Assembly (NCBI RefSeq): GCF_963676685.1
Contig: NC_092348.1
Coordinates: 19,629,386-19,693,385, forward strand
Direction: 5' to 3'
DNA from: Mytilus edulis
Taxonomy: Eukaryota; Mollusca; Bivalvia; Mytilida; Mytilidae
DNA length: 64,000 nucleotides
Shown here: positions 1 through 12,285 of the stretch, piece after piece
Layout: each line of letters starts with the position of its first letter
How positions within the stretch are numbered: position 1 is the stretch's first letter
Program-made: the position numbers and the translations under genes
Notes under the pieces: generated by a model
What the model saw: only the letters and a program-made list of their open reading frames with translations
What the model was told of the DNA's origin: nothing
The model's database searches: none

Positions 1-315
1 TGTTCTAACACCCTATGCATTTTCCGTATAAGAGTTTTGAAAGACTACGGACGACATCATTATTTGGTTGACCGTTATTGAATATCTTTGTCATAAACAT
101 GATAAATTACCTACAGGTATATACCAATAGTCGTAACCACAATACTTGATTACGAGATCACCGAATCACACTTATCACTGAATGTGTACTAACCATGAGC
201 AACACGACGGTAGCTTTATGTGGAGAAGGATCTACATAACCTTCTTGAGCATACAGATAACCCCTGTCGTTAACGGTTTATGTGTTGCTCAGTCTTTAGT
301 TTTCTGTGTATTTTA
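1..315 (+). mobile_element. 3' end remnant of a Penelope-like element
   Basis: The first ~110 bases translate in one frame to a degraded stretch with the order Y-G-R-H-H-x-L-V-D-R-Y, which matches the end of the reverse transcriptase in the PLE at 28.7-33.7 kb (there HHHELVDPY near 32360). The following ~200 bases align by eye with 50678-50880: AGCAACACGACGG, ATGTGGAGAAGGATCT and a GTGTTGCT block occur in the same order. I therefore read it as RT C-terminus plus 3' untranslated region of a decayed PLE. It has stop codons and cannot encode a working protein, and its upstream part lies outside the window. Confidence 0.6.
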
Positions 316-320
316 TATAA

Positions 321-475
321 CATCGTAATAGATACCAGGATTCAAATTGTATAGGCCAGAAGCGCATTTCGTCTAAAACAGACTATGAGTTACGCTCGAA
401 TAAAGAATGTTAAAAAGACCAATTAAAGTTCAAAGATGCAGAGCAGTGATGACCCCAAATTATTTATCATATTGT
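321..475 (-). repeat. Retrozyme-like dispersed repeat, decayed hammerhead
   Basis: Minus-strand copy of the hammerhead-bearing repeat family (better copies at 35.8 and 56.0 kb). The order of blocks is conserved: a GATACCAGGATT start, the decayed ribozyme region (GAAGCGCATTTCGTCTA on the plus strand), then AAAAAGACCAATTAAAGTTC and GCAGTGATGA. On the minus strand the core CTGATGA has become CTCATAG while GAAA is kept, so the ribozyme should be inactive. Confidence 0.6.
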
Positions 476-820
476 AGACTGCTGCTTTTTTCCAGTGTTT
501 TTCTCTTTTGTTGTTATTGAGTACATAACATTTAACTATAGCTATCCGTTATTAATCATTTGAATATTTGAGTTCTCCTTAATGTTAAAATACTTGAGAA
601 ACAATATATGAATGTCATTAGAAACAAACAAACACATAACAAAACATAAATGTGTCCATAGTACACGGATGCCCTACTCGCACGATCATTTTCCATGTTC
701 AGTGCACCGTGAAATTGGGGTCAAAACTTTAATTTGAAATTTAGGGAACATCTATAATACTAAAATTACGAGGTCCAATTTGTCAGCCGTCATCGGGTAA
801 AAACGACTAATCAAAGAATT
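476..820. other. Unassigned AT-rich sequence
   Basis: No open frame of note, no recognisable motif and no clear repeat. The sequence is AT-rich and stop-dense in all frames. Confidence 0.5.
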
Positions 821-830
821 CAACTCTATA

Positions 831-1250
831 TATAACTAATATAGGACAATGGTGTAGATTAAAAATTACACCACTCCAGACCCTTTTGTTTTCAGCATAA
901 TTAATATTGCCAATAATTAACAAGTTCCGGGTCGAATCCGATACCGATACAAATAGTATATTCAGCTATTATCTTATCTGTACGTTCCGCATTTGACATG
1001 CGCACCACCAAACGGTGTATTTAGGATTTTGCTATATACACGGGTCATAATCAAAGGACTGACACTACTAAATTCAATCATTGTCAAATTGTTCCCTATT
1101 GTAGTTTTATTCAGCAATCAGCAAGCCTTTCTAAGATAACTAATATAGGACAATGCTGTTGATTAAAAAATACTCTATTCCTGGATAGCCAGGACCTTTT
1201 GTTTTCCAAATAATTAATATTTCCAATAACTGATAAGTTCCAGGTCGACG
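831..1250. repeat. Direct duplication, ~110-bp copies 303 bp apart
   Basis: Copies at about 835-934 and 1138-1247 share ACTAATATAGGACAATG, TTTTGTTTTC, TAATTAATATT and AAGTTCCRGGTCG in the same order, with scattered substitutions and small indels. The sequence between them (935-1137) is present once. This looks like an old local duplication of a dispersed repeat. A Pol III B-box-like string (GGGTCGAATCC) occurs near 928 but I see no matching A box, so I do not call a SINE. Confidence 0.6.
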
Positions 1251-1369
1251 GGTTCAAACAGAAAGATTTGAAAGCAGAGAAAACTTTGTATCTTATAATC
1301 GACATGACTTATCAGATGACAATACCAATTACTAAAATAAGGCTTAGGCATAGTTATATACTTTAATTC

Positions 1370-1556
1370 AGTCACGGACCCGCGATATCACGGGTGTGTA
1401 CTTGTGTGTACTAAGTTTCAAGTTGATTGAACTTAAAAAACTACCTTGACCAAAATCTTTAACCAAAATCGGGACGAATGGACGGACGAACGGACCCACA
1501 GACCAGAAAACATAATGTTTCTCTACTATCGTAGGTGGGGCATAAAAACAAAATAC
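1370..1556 (+). repeat. Dispersed bivalve repeat ending GTAGGTGGGGCATAAAAA
   Basis: Recognisable blocks are AAGTTTCAAGTTGATTG, ACTACCTTGACCAAAA, GACGGACGAACGGAC and CTACTATCGTAGGTGGGGC. I recall this combination as a common interspersed repeat of bivalve genomes. It contains no open frame. The internal CTACTATCGTAG is a perfect palindrome. Its mobility class is unknown to me. Confidence 0.55.
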
Positions 1557-1589
1557 ACCAAAGAGTCAAATAATTTCATCGATCATTGT

Positions 1590-1665
1590 ATTGAAAACTA
1601 AAGACCGAGCAAAATAAAATCAACCGAAAACTGCGGGTGATATAAGTGTTCTTGTAAGTACAAAT
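1590..1665 (-). repeat. Degraded fragment of PLE 3' untranslated repeat
   Basis: GAAAACTAAAGACCGAGCAAAA followed by AAAACTGCGGGTGAT resembles the minus-strand form of the PLE 3' repeat, whose better copy is at 4105-4290 (GAAAACTAAAGACTAAGCAACACGAACC, then AAAACTGGGAGTGATCT). Short and diverged. Confidence 0.4.
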
Positions 1666-2741
1666 GCAGTGATAGGAATCATGCAATGACGTCACAATCG
1701 AGAACGGATGGTATATATATCACCCTTTGTTTTAAGGTAAAAAGGCAGTATACAAGACCAGAACGAGCTATATCATGTATTATGATACAGCTCAATAAAG
1801 CTTAACTGCATTCTTATACGCACGATATTTATTTATCAACTTAAAATGAAAAAAACTATATACGGCAAGTTTAACTCATTTTGCCCTTTGGAATGATGAA
1901 GTAGGTGAATTATTATTCACAATCATAAACGACTTGAAATTCTGTGGACAAAATAATTGTGAAGATTCTAGAATCAATGATATTACACAAAAGAAAAACT
2001 CAGCTCTTTTACTTGTTTGATCGATGTTCTTTTCTGAATTTTTTTTTTACAAAAACGTTATAATCATCATGCAGTGCAAAAGACAACGCAAAATGGCAGA
2101 CACATCAATATTTAGGTCGAACATCTGAACAAACTCTGTGGTATTGCTTTGCACTACAGTAAAAGAAATACTCTTTAATTAAAGTATAACTATAGGGATA
2201 TCAGCATAGGTCGTTAACGTAATGATAACGAAATTCTCATGTGATGTACATTATTTGTATCAATCTTTATTGTTTATTATGTTGATTGTTCTTTACTTCT
2301 AGCCTAGAACTATAATTAACGTCCTTATTGACGACATATAAACGAAGCATTACTAACCAGTTCAAACATCGTATTTACTGAAACGATATGTGTCAATTGC
2401 TTCAGTTAAAAATCAAAGTAAGCGATAAAAAGAACATTGTAATAATAATGTTGATTACAAAGTCATAACTGAACCTGTAAATTATTTTTACAGACATTTT
2501 CAGTTTTGGACAGATCATCTAAGTTGCAAATCAACCTGAAATGACTTTGTCAGCCAAAAAGGGGTATTACCAATTATCGTTACCGTCATCAACTATTATT
2601 CAAACTGAATATGTAACGCAAAGATGCTAGAAGTAACTCACTGAATTAAAAAATTATTGGAAAATAACAGTTATTGCTGGTATATCAAATTAATGCTATC
2701 TATGATTAAATCCACTTTCAGTTAGTTAACAAATAAACTCA
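1666..2741. other. Unassigned AT-rich sequence
   Basis: I see no coding frame, RNA gene or clear repeat here. Stop codons are dense in all six frames, and homopolymer runs (for example T9 near 2040) are the only simple features. Confidence 0.5.
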
Positions 2742-3090
2742 TCATAGAAACCAGGATTGCAATTTGTATTTGCGCAAAATGCGCGTTTCGTCTACAAAAT
2801 ACTGATTAGTGACGCTCGAATAAACAAAAGTTTTAAAAAAGGCCAAATAAAGTACGAAATTGAACAGTATTGATGACGAAATATTCTAAAAGATTTGCCA
2901 AATACAGCTAAGGTAATATATTCCTGAGGTAGAAAAGCCTTAGTATTTCAAAATGCCAACTTTTGTAAAGAGTTAATTTATAATCAAGACCATATCAATT
3001 ATAATACGTGTCAACACAGAAGTGCTGAATATTGGGCTGGTGATACCCTAAGGGAATAAAAACTCCACCAGCAGTGGAATCCAATCTCGG
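2742..3090 (-). repeat. Retrozyme-like dispersed repeat, near full length
   Basis: One of the longest copies in the window. Plus-strand block order: CCAGGATT; GCGCGTTTCGTCTACA with CTGATTAGTGACGCTCG (hammerhead region, antisense); AAAGGCCAAATAAAGTACGAAATTG; CCAAATACAGCTAAGGTAAT; AAAAGCCTTAGTATTTC; then ATTGGGCTGGTGATACCCT and CCACCAGCAGTGGAATC. The terminal CTGGTGATACCCT...CCACCAGCAGTGG block is also echoed just inside the PLE at 29355-29390 in opposite orientation. On the minus strand the hammerhead core is damaged (CTAATCA for CTGATGA, ATT for the cleavage triplet). Confidence 0.65.
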
Positions 3091-3789
3091 ACCTATTTTT
3101 CAAGAAATGGAGCCATCAGACGGACTTTTGATGTTGCGACTTAAGGAATTGTTAAAATGATAAACTCATATAGATTTATTTTAACATATGACAACGAAAA
3201 TATGAAGATATATCTATTCAATCATGAAAATGGCATCATGTAAATCACAAGAAACGATTTGAAATATGTATCAGACAAATTATGTTTCTTACGTGCAAAA
3301 AAACAATATACAAATTTATAATCTGCAGTAGGTTAGACTAATATGTGTTGCATGTTACATATTGCAGAGTTAGCAGAGTTAGGAAAACCACCTTGCAGAC
3401 CCCACACAATCATAAACTGGTATTTGATTGACGTTACATAATCGTTACATAACCTCATCACTCGGGGACTAACACGATATGCTACTTGTCATGAGATTTA
3501 ATGATCTGTCTGTTCACTCAATTAGGTACCTACAAACAAGATCGTTAACAAGTGCTCTTCTCTTAATCTGTCTAATGGATATGTAAGAAATGAATAAAAC
3601 AGGTATCAGATTAAAAAAAAATAGAGACAAGATAAGGAAGTTACGATCGTTTAAGCATAGAACATCTGGTAAAACTGAGTGATATAACATTAAAACGTTG
3701 AATCGGAATTTTGCTTTACAATCAAATATAACAAATCCAGAGGACTCGTAGACTCATTTCACAAGTAAATTACAGATATTAAAAAAAAA

Positions 3790-3935
3790 CTTAAGTCCAA
3801 TGGAAGTTCAAAACGAAACGTCAGTTATAAAAAGACAAAGTCAAAAATCCAAACACATCAAACGAATTGAAAATAACTGTCATTTTCCTGACGTGGTTCA
3901 TGCACTTTCTTATGTAGGATATGAATGTCATAAAA
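3790..3935 (-). repeat. A-rich dispersed repeat fragment
   Basis: Carries the blocks TGGAAGTTCAAAACG, ATCCAAACACATCAAACGAAT and AACTGTCATTTTCCTGACGTGG, in the same order as copies at 4318, 15884, 25310 and 51931. In reverse complement this family resembles the second half of the PLE pseudo-LTR (AAACCAGGTTCAACCCACC, ATGCCCTGT, TCGTTT), so it is probably a decayed PLE-related 3' repeat. Confidence 0.55.
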
Positions 3936-4104
3936 TATTATCAATACCCAAATCTTGACCACTGGTAGGATCTTTGAGCACTGCCGGTTGACCAGCAGTT
4001 AGAGTAAATTATAGTAGATCACGTACGAGCAGGTCTGGATTTCGCTTCCTCCAAAACTATGAATTTTCAGTAAACCTCTTCTTACTTCATAACGGAATTG
4101 TTAG

Positions 4105-4290
4105 AGAGGGCGAAAAATGCCAGAGGGACAGTCAAACTCATAGATCGAAAATAAAATGACAACGCCATTGCTAAAGCATTATAATACAAAAGACGCAACA
4201 TAGAAAACTAAAGACTAAGCAACACGAACCTAATCAAAAACTGGGAGTGATCTCAGGTTTTCCGGAAGGGTAAGTGAGCGTTTATCATCT
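4105..4290 (-). repeat. PLE 3' untranslated repeat, antisense copy
   Basis: Plus strand reads GGGACAGTCAAACTCATAGATCG, AATGACAACGCCATTGCTAAAGC, GAAAACTAAAGACTAAGCAACACGAACC, AAAACTGGGAGTGATCTCAGG and TTCCGGAAGGGTAAG. The reverse complement matches the repeat at 50678-50880 and, more weakly, 1-315. No coding potential. Confidence 0.6.
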
Positions 4291-4317
4291 TCGAAAGCCT
4301 TCGTATATGTTTGACTA

Positions 4318-4610
4318 ATGAAAGGAAAAAGCAAAATAACAAAAATACCAAACTCTAAGGAAAATTCCAAATGGAAAGTTCCTTATCAAATGGAAAGTCC
4401 TTTATCAAATGGAAAGTCCTTTATCAAATGGAAAGTTCCTTATCAAATGGAAAGTCCTTTATCAAATGGAAAGTCCTTTATCAAATGGAAAGTTCCTTAT
4501 CAAATGGAAAAATCAAAAGGTCAAACACATCTTACGAATGGAAGGCAACTGTTATATTCCTGACTTACAGAAATGAAAAGTAATCCAAGATGAGTGTTTC
4601 ATAAGTACGG
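4318..4610 (-). repeat. A-rich dispersed repeat with internal array expansion
   Basis: Same family as 3790-3935: AAAATAACAAAAATACCAAACTC, AAGGAAAATTCCAAATGG, then AAATCAAAAGGTCAAACACATC, GAATGGAAGGCAACTGTTATATTCC. Between these blocks a 19-bp unit that occurs once in sister copies has expanded to seven copies (separate entry). The array stays open in two forward frames only because three 19-bp units make 57 bp; I do not regard those frames as genes. Confidence 0.65.
4369..4501. repeat. 19-bp minisatellite, 7 units, 57-bp higher-order period
   Basis: Seven consecutive 19-bp units, starting at 4369, 4388, 4407, 4426, 4445, 4464 and 4483. Two unit types alternate as A-B-B-A-B-B-A: type A is AAATGGAAAGTTCCTTATC and type B is AAATGGAAAGTCCTTTATC. 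Units of one type are identical to each other. The next 19 bases begin AAATGGAAA and then diverge. The strict A-B-B order shows that the last expansion step copied a 57-bp trimer rather than single units. Confidence 0.92.
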
Positions 4611-5337
4611 AGTAAGAATGAGGCCAAGTTGTACTAAGAACGAACACGGAATGTAACATATATTGTGTAAGTAGGCCCACAATCCGAAGTATTTTTTATC
4701 GTTTGAAAAATATGAAAAATATCGAAGTAAGAAAAAACAATGAAAGGAATACTGTTTAGTCTGAAGCATATTTCTATCAAATGAACTTGAGTTATTTCAA
4801 AGGTCAATTTTTAGTGTATTGTTCATGGTTGAAAAATGATTATATATCTTAAAGAAAGATATGCATTCATCAGAAAGTTAAACTGTACGATAAAAAGAAA
4901 CCAAACATAAATGATCGCCTATAGCTATTAATTAGAAACTATCCATGCATTACAGTTTAACGAAAAGCAGTTCGAGTATTGGTGCCTTTACAATTATTGA
5001 ACCCTCGTCGATAATTACCAGTGAGTGTCAAACGCGACAGACAATTTACTTAAAATAGACTACTTAAGAAGTATAATCTCGTACTTGACAACACCGATTT
5101 AAACAAACGAAAGTACAAAAGTAAATAAAAATGACCTCTTATGATGACCAGTATAAAATGACCTTAATCTATTGTCTGGACATCTGGTGGAAAAGGTATT
5201 ATAAACCTAATTATATATTCTGAAGATGTTTATCATTATAAAGCTGACCAACTGTAAAACCATTATGGTGTGTATACTCTACAAAGATTTATATTCAACT
5301 ACCTAACGATACCATGTTGACCACCATAGGACTACAA

Positions 5338-5460
5338 TATAAAAAAGAAGATGTGGTATGATTGCCAATGACACAACTTTCCACAAAAAAACAAAAATGA
5401 CACATACATTAACATCTATAGGTCACCGTACGGCCTTCAACAATGATCAAACCTATCATC
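5338..5460 (+). repeat. Dispersed repeat, GAAGATGTGGTATGATTGCC family
   Basis: Carries AAAGAAGATGTGGTATGATT, GCCAATGACACAACTTTCCAC, CTATAGGTCACCGTACGGCC and TTCAACAATGA. This is the 5' part of a family whose longest copy here is 39580-40110. I recognise it as an abundant interspersed repeat of mussels. Class unknown. Confidence 0.6.
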
Positions 5461-6757
5461 TAACTAATTACTGAGTATAATGATATACTACACATATAAC
5501 TTTGAAATCTTTCACAGGGATTACAATAGCTGGTTTTATTATAAAGAAGCATCCGATTGTCAACCCAGGCTTATACCGCTACATTCAGCTAAAGGCATAA
5601 GATTCGTCTGATGTTAAATAATCTGAAATTTGATATCATTACTTCTGGTCCTATTTATGCTGCATCTTTTCATTAATATATCTTCAACTTGTTGTAACGT
5701 GCAATATCAAGACAGTAAAAATACGAAAAAAAGCTGAAAGCAATACATAGTTAGTATCATAGTAATAACAACCAAGCTTCCAAAGTGAAAGTGTTTCAAC
5801 ACGCGAAACTTCTACATAAACCAGCACACGTTTGTTGATTGAGAATGGATCCTTGTTTCATTCAATTAACCTCAATTGTATATGCGTCGTAATAAATATC
5901 TAGTATTGACAGAAAAATATATACCCTACAAGCACGCACAAATGAAAAGTAAACGTCAATATCGTGTTGTATTTTACATTAAATTAATAATAACTAAGAT
6001 ATTCTATAATCCGAGAAGTCAATGTGTGGCACAATATCTATTTTAAACAATAGTCAACAGATTTTGATTCAAAAGACTTCATTTTAACAGTTTTTTTCTG
6101 ATGGGTATTTTTTCTTTGATGATATATTACAAAATTTTTTAGCATATGATATATCTCTATCAAGTTAAATCTATGATAGAGAGCTTGTTACATGCCAAAA
6201 TATAAAACGCACACAGAAAGATGATAATTTCACTGTACTGTCATGCAACACACGATTGACATCGAATTCATTGTTTAATCGCGTGTAACTACGTATATAA
6301 TGTAAATAAACATGAATTTAAGTGTAAATTTTATAACATTATTGAAAATCGAGGCTAATATGTTGAAAATATTTAGACTTTTGGATTCACCATTATTTTA
6401 GATACATTTAATTAAAATTACTGAAAGATAAAGAGAGGAAGATGCAGAAACTCAAAGAGGAATACCACAGACCAACATACAAATTAACTATGTAATAATA
6501 GTGAAGCTGTTTTAGAAATACCTATATAAGTTGGTTGATCAGAACACAAATGTTGTCTTCAAGTTGAATAAAGACTAAAAACCATAACGTATTTTTATCG
6601 GTTATATCATGAGAATTGGCTGTCCCATAGATATGATACCATTCACCTATTGTAAAAAGTTATATTTTGAATGCTTTAGCTTTAAGTGCTTTTGATGTTT
6701 GAATATAACAGTATATTGATATTTTTATTAATTGTTCCCATGTACATGTAAATATCA
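5461..6757. other. Unassigned AT-rich sequence
   Basis: No gene, RNA or repeat that I can support. Stops are dense in all frames. Confidence 0.5.
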
Positions 6758-7020
6758 GCAGCGGTAGTATGATTGTCTATGAAACAACTCTCACTTGCGC
6801 GGAGATCAGATGGCGTAGATGATAGCAACTATAAGTCTGTCACCATATATATATACGACCTTCAACATACAAAGTAGCAAGCTATACGATGTTACAATAC
6901 ATGAAAATATATAAAACAATTCAAACGAAACCCCTAACGGTCTGATCTAGTGAAAAAAACTAATGAAATAATAAATAGGATACCAAAAAAAGCATCAAAA
7001 AGAAAACCACTGAATTGTCT
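6758..7020 (+). repeat. Diverged copy of the GAAGATGTGGTATGATTGCC family
   Basis: GGTAGTATGATTGTCTATGAAACAACTCTCA, ACGACCTTCAACA, AAAACAATTCAAACGAAA, CTAACGGTCTGATC and AAACCACTGAATTGTC follow the block order of 39580-40110. Strongly diverged, with a short (AT)n at 6845-6856. Confidence 0.5.
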
Positions 7021-10000
7021 TCTTTTTTTTTTAAATTATTTTCGTGATATTTTACTTTTCCCTTTGTAAGCATATAATGTACATTTTGTACACGTTAATC
7101 TTGTATATACTTAACACAAACAGTATTGTTTATCAATTCCTACACTTTCACAAAATAGGCTGTGCATGTAATCCATGATAATCCATCACGTTATCGCGTA
7201 CAACCCAAACAATTGGAATCTTTATACTATGGAGACTTTGAAAATATCTAGATGGCCATGGGTCAAAATGAGACTAATCCAAAACAAAGGCGACATTCAT
7301 CGCGCTGAATGGCATTAGAACTTAACCAAGATGCAAGGATAATCATGTTTTAATAGGGTAATTTGTCTGTGTATTTCTAAATTTACAACCCCAAGATAGA
7401 TTCAAACTAAGCGCATCAAAAGCAATCGATTTGGAAAGTCATACTTTAATCCGTCCTGAAAAATTCAAAATGTGATAAAAATATTATTTTCATGTCATTT
7501 AGGCAATGAAAATGATGAGCCATTTAACACCTCAATTCCAGTATATGGCATTTCTAGCTTTATAATTTTGGTTTTCATAAAGGTATTATAAAAAAGACTA
7601 TAAATGAATTTGAAAAAATCTGTATAACATTTATAATGTCAGTGTTAACTGTCACCTATACAGTTTTTCAGACGTGTATAGCTTTTATTTGAAATATTAT
7701 TCCGGTAATCCTTGTAGTACTTCAAATGATCACGTATTCAATATTCAAACAACAGGAACTTTAATTCTGGACTTTAAAGTGTCTAGATGACCAGTGGTCA
7801 ATGTTTGGACAAAAATTCAATTAAATTGTACATCGTTCTTACACAGTTATAGATTTCACAGTGATTAAGTTCATTTTATATGCTTTATATAAATGTCAAC
7901 ACTGTAATTGTCTACATGCTCAATCGGTTTGTGATAAGAAACTTCTTGTCAATTTCTAATTACAGCTAGAATATTTCAAGATTTAGGACTTTCTAATTTA
8001 CACTTCACATTTGTTTAACGTCTGAAAAAACACGATTAGAACTTGTTCTGTATGCAAGAAAATGATACACAATATTTTCAATGGTGTAAACTATATTATT
8101 ACTTTTATAATTAAACAAAACCAAACTGATATCAAAACGACTGTTATAATTCATTTCACGAACTAATTAGGTTTAAACAGATCATGTAAATGAGCATGTC
8201 CCAAACCATGACAATAACCCTTCTCGATGTTGGTCTTTAGTTATATCTGCAACAATTTTGGAATCTACTACAAGGTGGAACATTATTCATAGACATGTTT
8301 TAATATTGGCGCCCTCAAATAGAGTGCATGATCAGATAAAGGTTAAAATTGGTTGAACCTATCACGTTACCAAAAACCTCTTCAGTGTTTGTTTTGAAAT
8401 CATGCTGTCCACTCTATCGGGTGAATGTTTAATACAACAACGCTATAAACAGTAAAGAAATAAATGTATAGAACAAACGATACAGTCAAACGAAAGACAT
8501 TTTTGTAAAGTATAATTGTTCAAACTATAAATTAGAGAACAATTTATTATTGACGTTTATCCCCAAAAATAACAATGTACTTAAGATTTTTTTATTCATT
8601 CAAATATTGCCATGATGTTACGCTTACTGTTCCGATACAAGTAAACACAATTTATTTCCTTTTAATACACATTAAGGGAAAAAAATATGTTAGTGATGAC
8701 AAAACAGTAGCATCAGAATCCGTAATAAATGTCATGTATAAGTCCTCCCACACTGTTTAAGTGTCAAAGTATGCACCATAAATTCTATATTTAACGCCAA
8801 GCGCTCCTAGGTACGACTGATATGTTGTCACTCTTTTAAGATTAAATGCCAAAAACTTTCTTTTCCCCCAATAAAATAATGACAAAACTACAGGTTGTAT
8901 CACCATGACATAATCTCCATTTAGTTTACATGCTTTACTTAACTTGGTATCTTATCATCCGGATAATCAAGCTTCTGCTGCAAAGGATGCCGGGAAGTCG
9001 TGTGTCCCTATCAAATTTACGTGTCAGACCAGATTATATAACGATTACTGAAGATAACAGCTAATTCTGACAGAAGTCAGCTACTATCTGAAAACACATT
9101 ATTGCACCTTACAGAAACTACGATGTTCACATAGCTACTTTATTGTTCAACAAATATGCATAAAATAGTTCATAACTAATGCATGAATAACAAAGAAGTG
9201 AGATGACAATGAAATGTAATGAAATGCAATGAAAATAGCATCCGTCATCCAATATAGCTTCCATCCTACGACAAACTGATATATCGTCCCTTTTATCTAT
9301 TTAAAGATTATTCCACAAAGGTTGTTTGTGCTTCAGAAGTACCATTTAAGCCACTTCATGGTCTTGGGGAAAGTCACCTTTAAACGTTGACATACAAGTC
9401 TTTTTGATTATCATAACTTTAAGAAGTGTTACCAATAGGTGAAACGAAAGAATATGCAGTGAAATGTAAAAATAACAAAAATATGTGAAAAGGAAATGTC
9501 AATAAAAAATACAAGACAACTCCTAGTACTAAAAATCAGAAATTGATATACAAACTGATTGATTGAATGTTGGTTGCTTAATCCCTAGTTTCAAATATTA
9601 AATTTTTGTTAAGAACGATACAAATTGGACTACAATCAATAATACTCAAACCACAACTTTAATACAAATCATACAGGAATAGAACAAATACAAACGAAAG
9701 AGCTGGAACAATTAATTTATCGCAACTGAAATACATTCACGCGTATTACAGGTATCAATTACGAAATCAAACAAATAGTCCTCAGGTCATACATGCAAAG
9801 TCGTATGCAATGTGACGGATGATAGTAACGTGTCCAGTGTTTACCTCTGTCCCTTTTTGTTTGCCACTAGGTACAGTTCATTTAATTTCCTATTCGTATT
9901 TATTTTACTAGAATAATGTGACACAACATTCTGATTACGTATGCATGAATAAGAAAGAAACAAGCACGAAAATGATTCAACTGTTCTTAAATAATAATAA

Positions 10001-10509
10001 CGAATAATTGTTTTAAAAATGTGATCTGTTCGACCATTTATACAATAACAAAGTAAACTATTAAGGAAATTTAATAAAAGGGAGACTGCACAACATTACT
10101 GCATTGTTGTGTTTTTGTATACGGGCTAAATGACAAAACCTAGGTTGGGGAATGAGATATAGAGAGTAAGGCTGCCAGACTATGGTATTGGCCATACATT
10201 TCCCTTTGCTAAACTTTACACGGAATCCGTTGGATGTGTACTGCTTGATACATTAAGACTGGCAAAACATCAATTTAAAAAGTTTATAATGGCGTTTCTC
10301 GCTTTCTGTAATTGCGATTACTCTTAATTTGGTGCTTTGTGGTTATTGTTATCCGCAGTTGTTTTTGTGTCTTTGATCGATCTTTTGTTAAGCCAATTCC
10401 AAGTTATTTTAACAGTTTCTTCCTATGTTGTGCTGTTTCAGCAGTGTCCCAAGTTGGGAAATCAAAACATGTTTGATCCTATCACATTATGTATTTGCCT
10501 GTGTCACGT
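7021..10509. other. Unassigned AT-rich sequence with one short minisatellite
   Basis: I see no coding exon, RNA gene or mobile-element domain in this ~3.5-kb stretch. Its only ordered feature is a 10-bp repeat at 9208-9235 (AATGAAATGT, AATGAAATGC, AATGAAAAT). The short open frames at 8575 and 10337 have no recognisable motif. Confidence 0.45.
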
Positions 10510-10762
10510 CTATTCAAGCTTGTAGTACAGTGGTTGTCATTGGTTCATGTCATATTTGATTTTCGTAAATTGTTTTGTTATAAATAAGCTGTTAGTGTTT
10601 GTGTTTGGATAATTTCACATTATCATTTCGATGCCTTTTATAGCTATGGGTTTTTTTCTCATTGTGGAAGACCATACAGTTGTCTATAATTGCTTACTAA
10701 CACATCATTTTAACTCTTGTTTATAGTTGTCTTATTGGAAATCATACCACATCTTCTAGTTT
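10510..10762 (-). repeat. Dispersed repeat, GAAGATGTGGTATGATTGCC family, minus strand
   Basis: The reverse complement gives AGAAGATGTGGTATGATTTCC, AATAAGACAACTATAAAC, GTATGGTCTTCCACAATGAG, TATAAAAGGCATCGAAATGA and CAATGACAACCACTG, in the family order. Confidence 0.6.
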
Positions 10763-12285
10763 TTAAATTATGACTTAATGTCAGTTGTTATAGTCCCATA
10801 AGATCTCATAAAGCCCCTTTTTGTTGTCCATTATTTTTATAGAAATAATTTCATGACCTCTTTTTAATAATTCCACTGTCTATGAACATAAAAGCACCTG
10901 ACATAGTTTGCTATTGAAGAATTATGTATTACTTAATCCCAGAAGCTGCATGCGAACACCTGTTTTTTAAGAGTAAAAATCAGATGAAAATTAATGGCTA
11001 ATATGTGCTAATTTATTGGAAATATTGCAAAAAAAGATCAAACGGAAATACGGACAATCAAAAGTTTATGCAGTATAACGTAAACTTGAATAAACCGCAT
11101 TTTATTGAAAGATTTTTAATTGTCAGTAATTTGTAAAATGTGTTCCAAGGTTGTGCTCGTACACATTATACATTTTTGTAATTGCAATGTAATTGGAAAT
11201 CATACATGAATGAAATGAAACACTAAAATACCAGCCTCCTAAGTACGAATCTGTAATGTAGAACACTTGATAAACATAAGTAACATTATATAATCAACCT
11301 AACAGGTGGCTTCCAACGTTTTAACTACAAAGTGTTAGATGTGCTGATATAGTAGAAAAATCTTTACTTACATACAAACATATGTTAACTACGATAGCTT
11401 CAATTCTCCAAATTGATAATCGTAAAAATTCACCCTAAATATTATAATAGTATATTTCAAAATTGCAGTTAAAATTTTTAGTAAAATTAATAAAGATTTT
11501 TGATAAATTTAGAAGACTTACCTGTAGTTGAAATAATATCAGAGTTGATAATAGTCCGTGAAACCTCATTTTTCAACTCCATAGAAAAGAATTTCCTGAA
11601 CTTAATTGCTGTTATGCATAAACATAATGCTATTTTTTGCTATAAAGTCACTTTCGTTTGACTATCCTCTAATCATAAAAGATGACTGTTCACTATATCT
11701 CTGTACGACCAAGAATTCTCTTTTCTAGGTTTGAAATATACAAAGTAGAAGAAAAGTGTATTGTAATTTCTAACATTTAAAATATATCAATATGCTTAAT
11801 AAATGTTAAATATTTTTATGAAGCATTTTCGAAAATTTTTGCCCAGCTATAAGTGGAATAGTTTTAAATCTAGAAGTAGTTGGAATATATTTAATATACT
11901 CTCATTCATAAATTTTGTAGCAGAATATATACAATTGCTATCGCACATGTCGACCAATCAAAATTGGAAGTTTTGTGGTCTACTGAACACAGACAAATTT
12001 ATGTGTAAAAGGGGTAGTGCGACTATAACTAGTGTACTGTATTAAAGTACTATCTTGAACAGGTATACTACCTAGATCCTATTATCTTAACAAACCTATA
12101 CCTCATAATATGAACTTTAAACACCGAATACATTTAATCTGTTTTTACTAATTTTATCATTTCTCGGTTTATGATTCGTATTCAATTTGTTTACATTTTG
12201 CCATTGCGTAGAGATATAATATAATGCCACAGTTTGTTTTGAGGTTTAGGTTTATAGAGGAAGAGTTAGATTTATAACTGTTAAA
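10763..12285. other. Unassigned AT-rich sequence
   Basis: No recognisable gene or repeat. The open frame at 11803-12045 has no motif I can place and lies in AT-rich sequence. Confidence 0.45.

Noticed and set aside
921..945. tRNA- or SINE-like Pol III B box (GGGTCGAATCC)
   Set aside because: No A box or cloverleaf upstream and the second copy of the repeat does not keep it.
4369..4501. CRISPR-like regular repeats
   Set aside because: Units are directly adjacent with no spacers, and the DNA is eukaryotic.
4318..4583. Two overlapping open frames with a repeated 19-residue pattern (WKVPYQMESPLSNGKSFIK)
   Set aside because: They are produced by a 57-bp higher-order DNA repeat within a non-coding dispersed element; two different forward frames stay open for the same reason.
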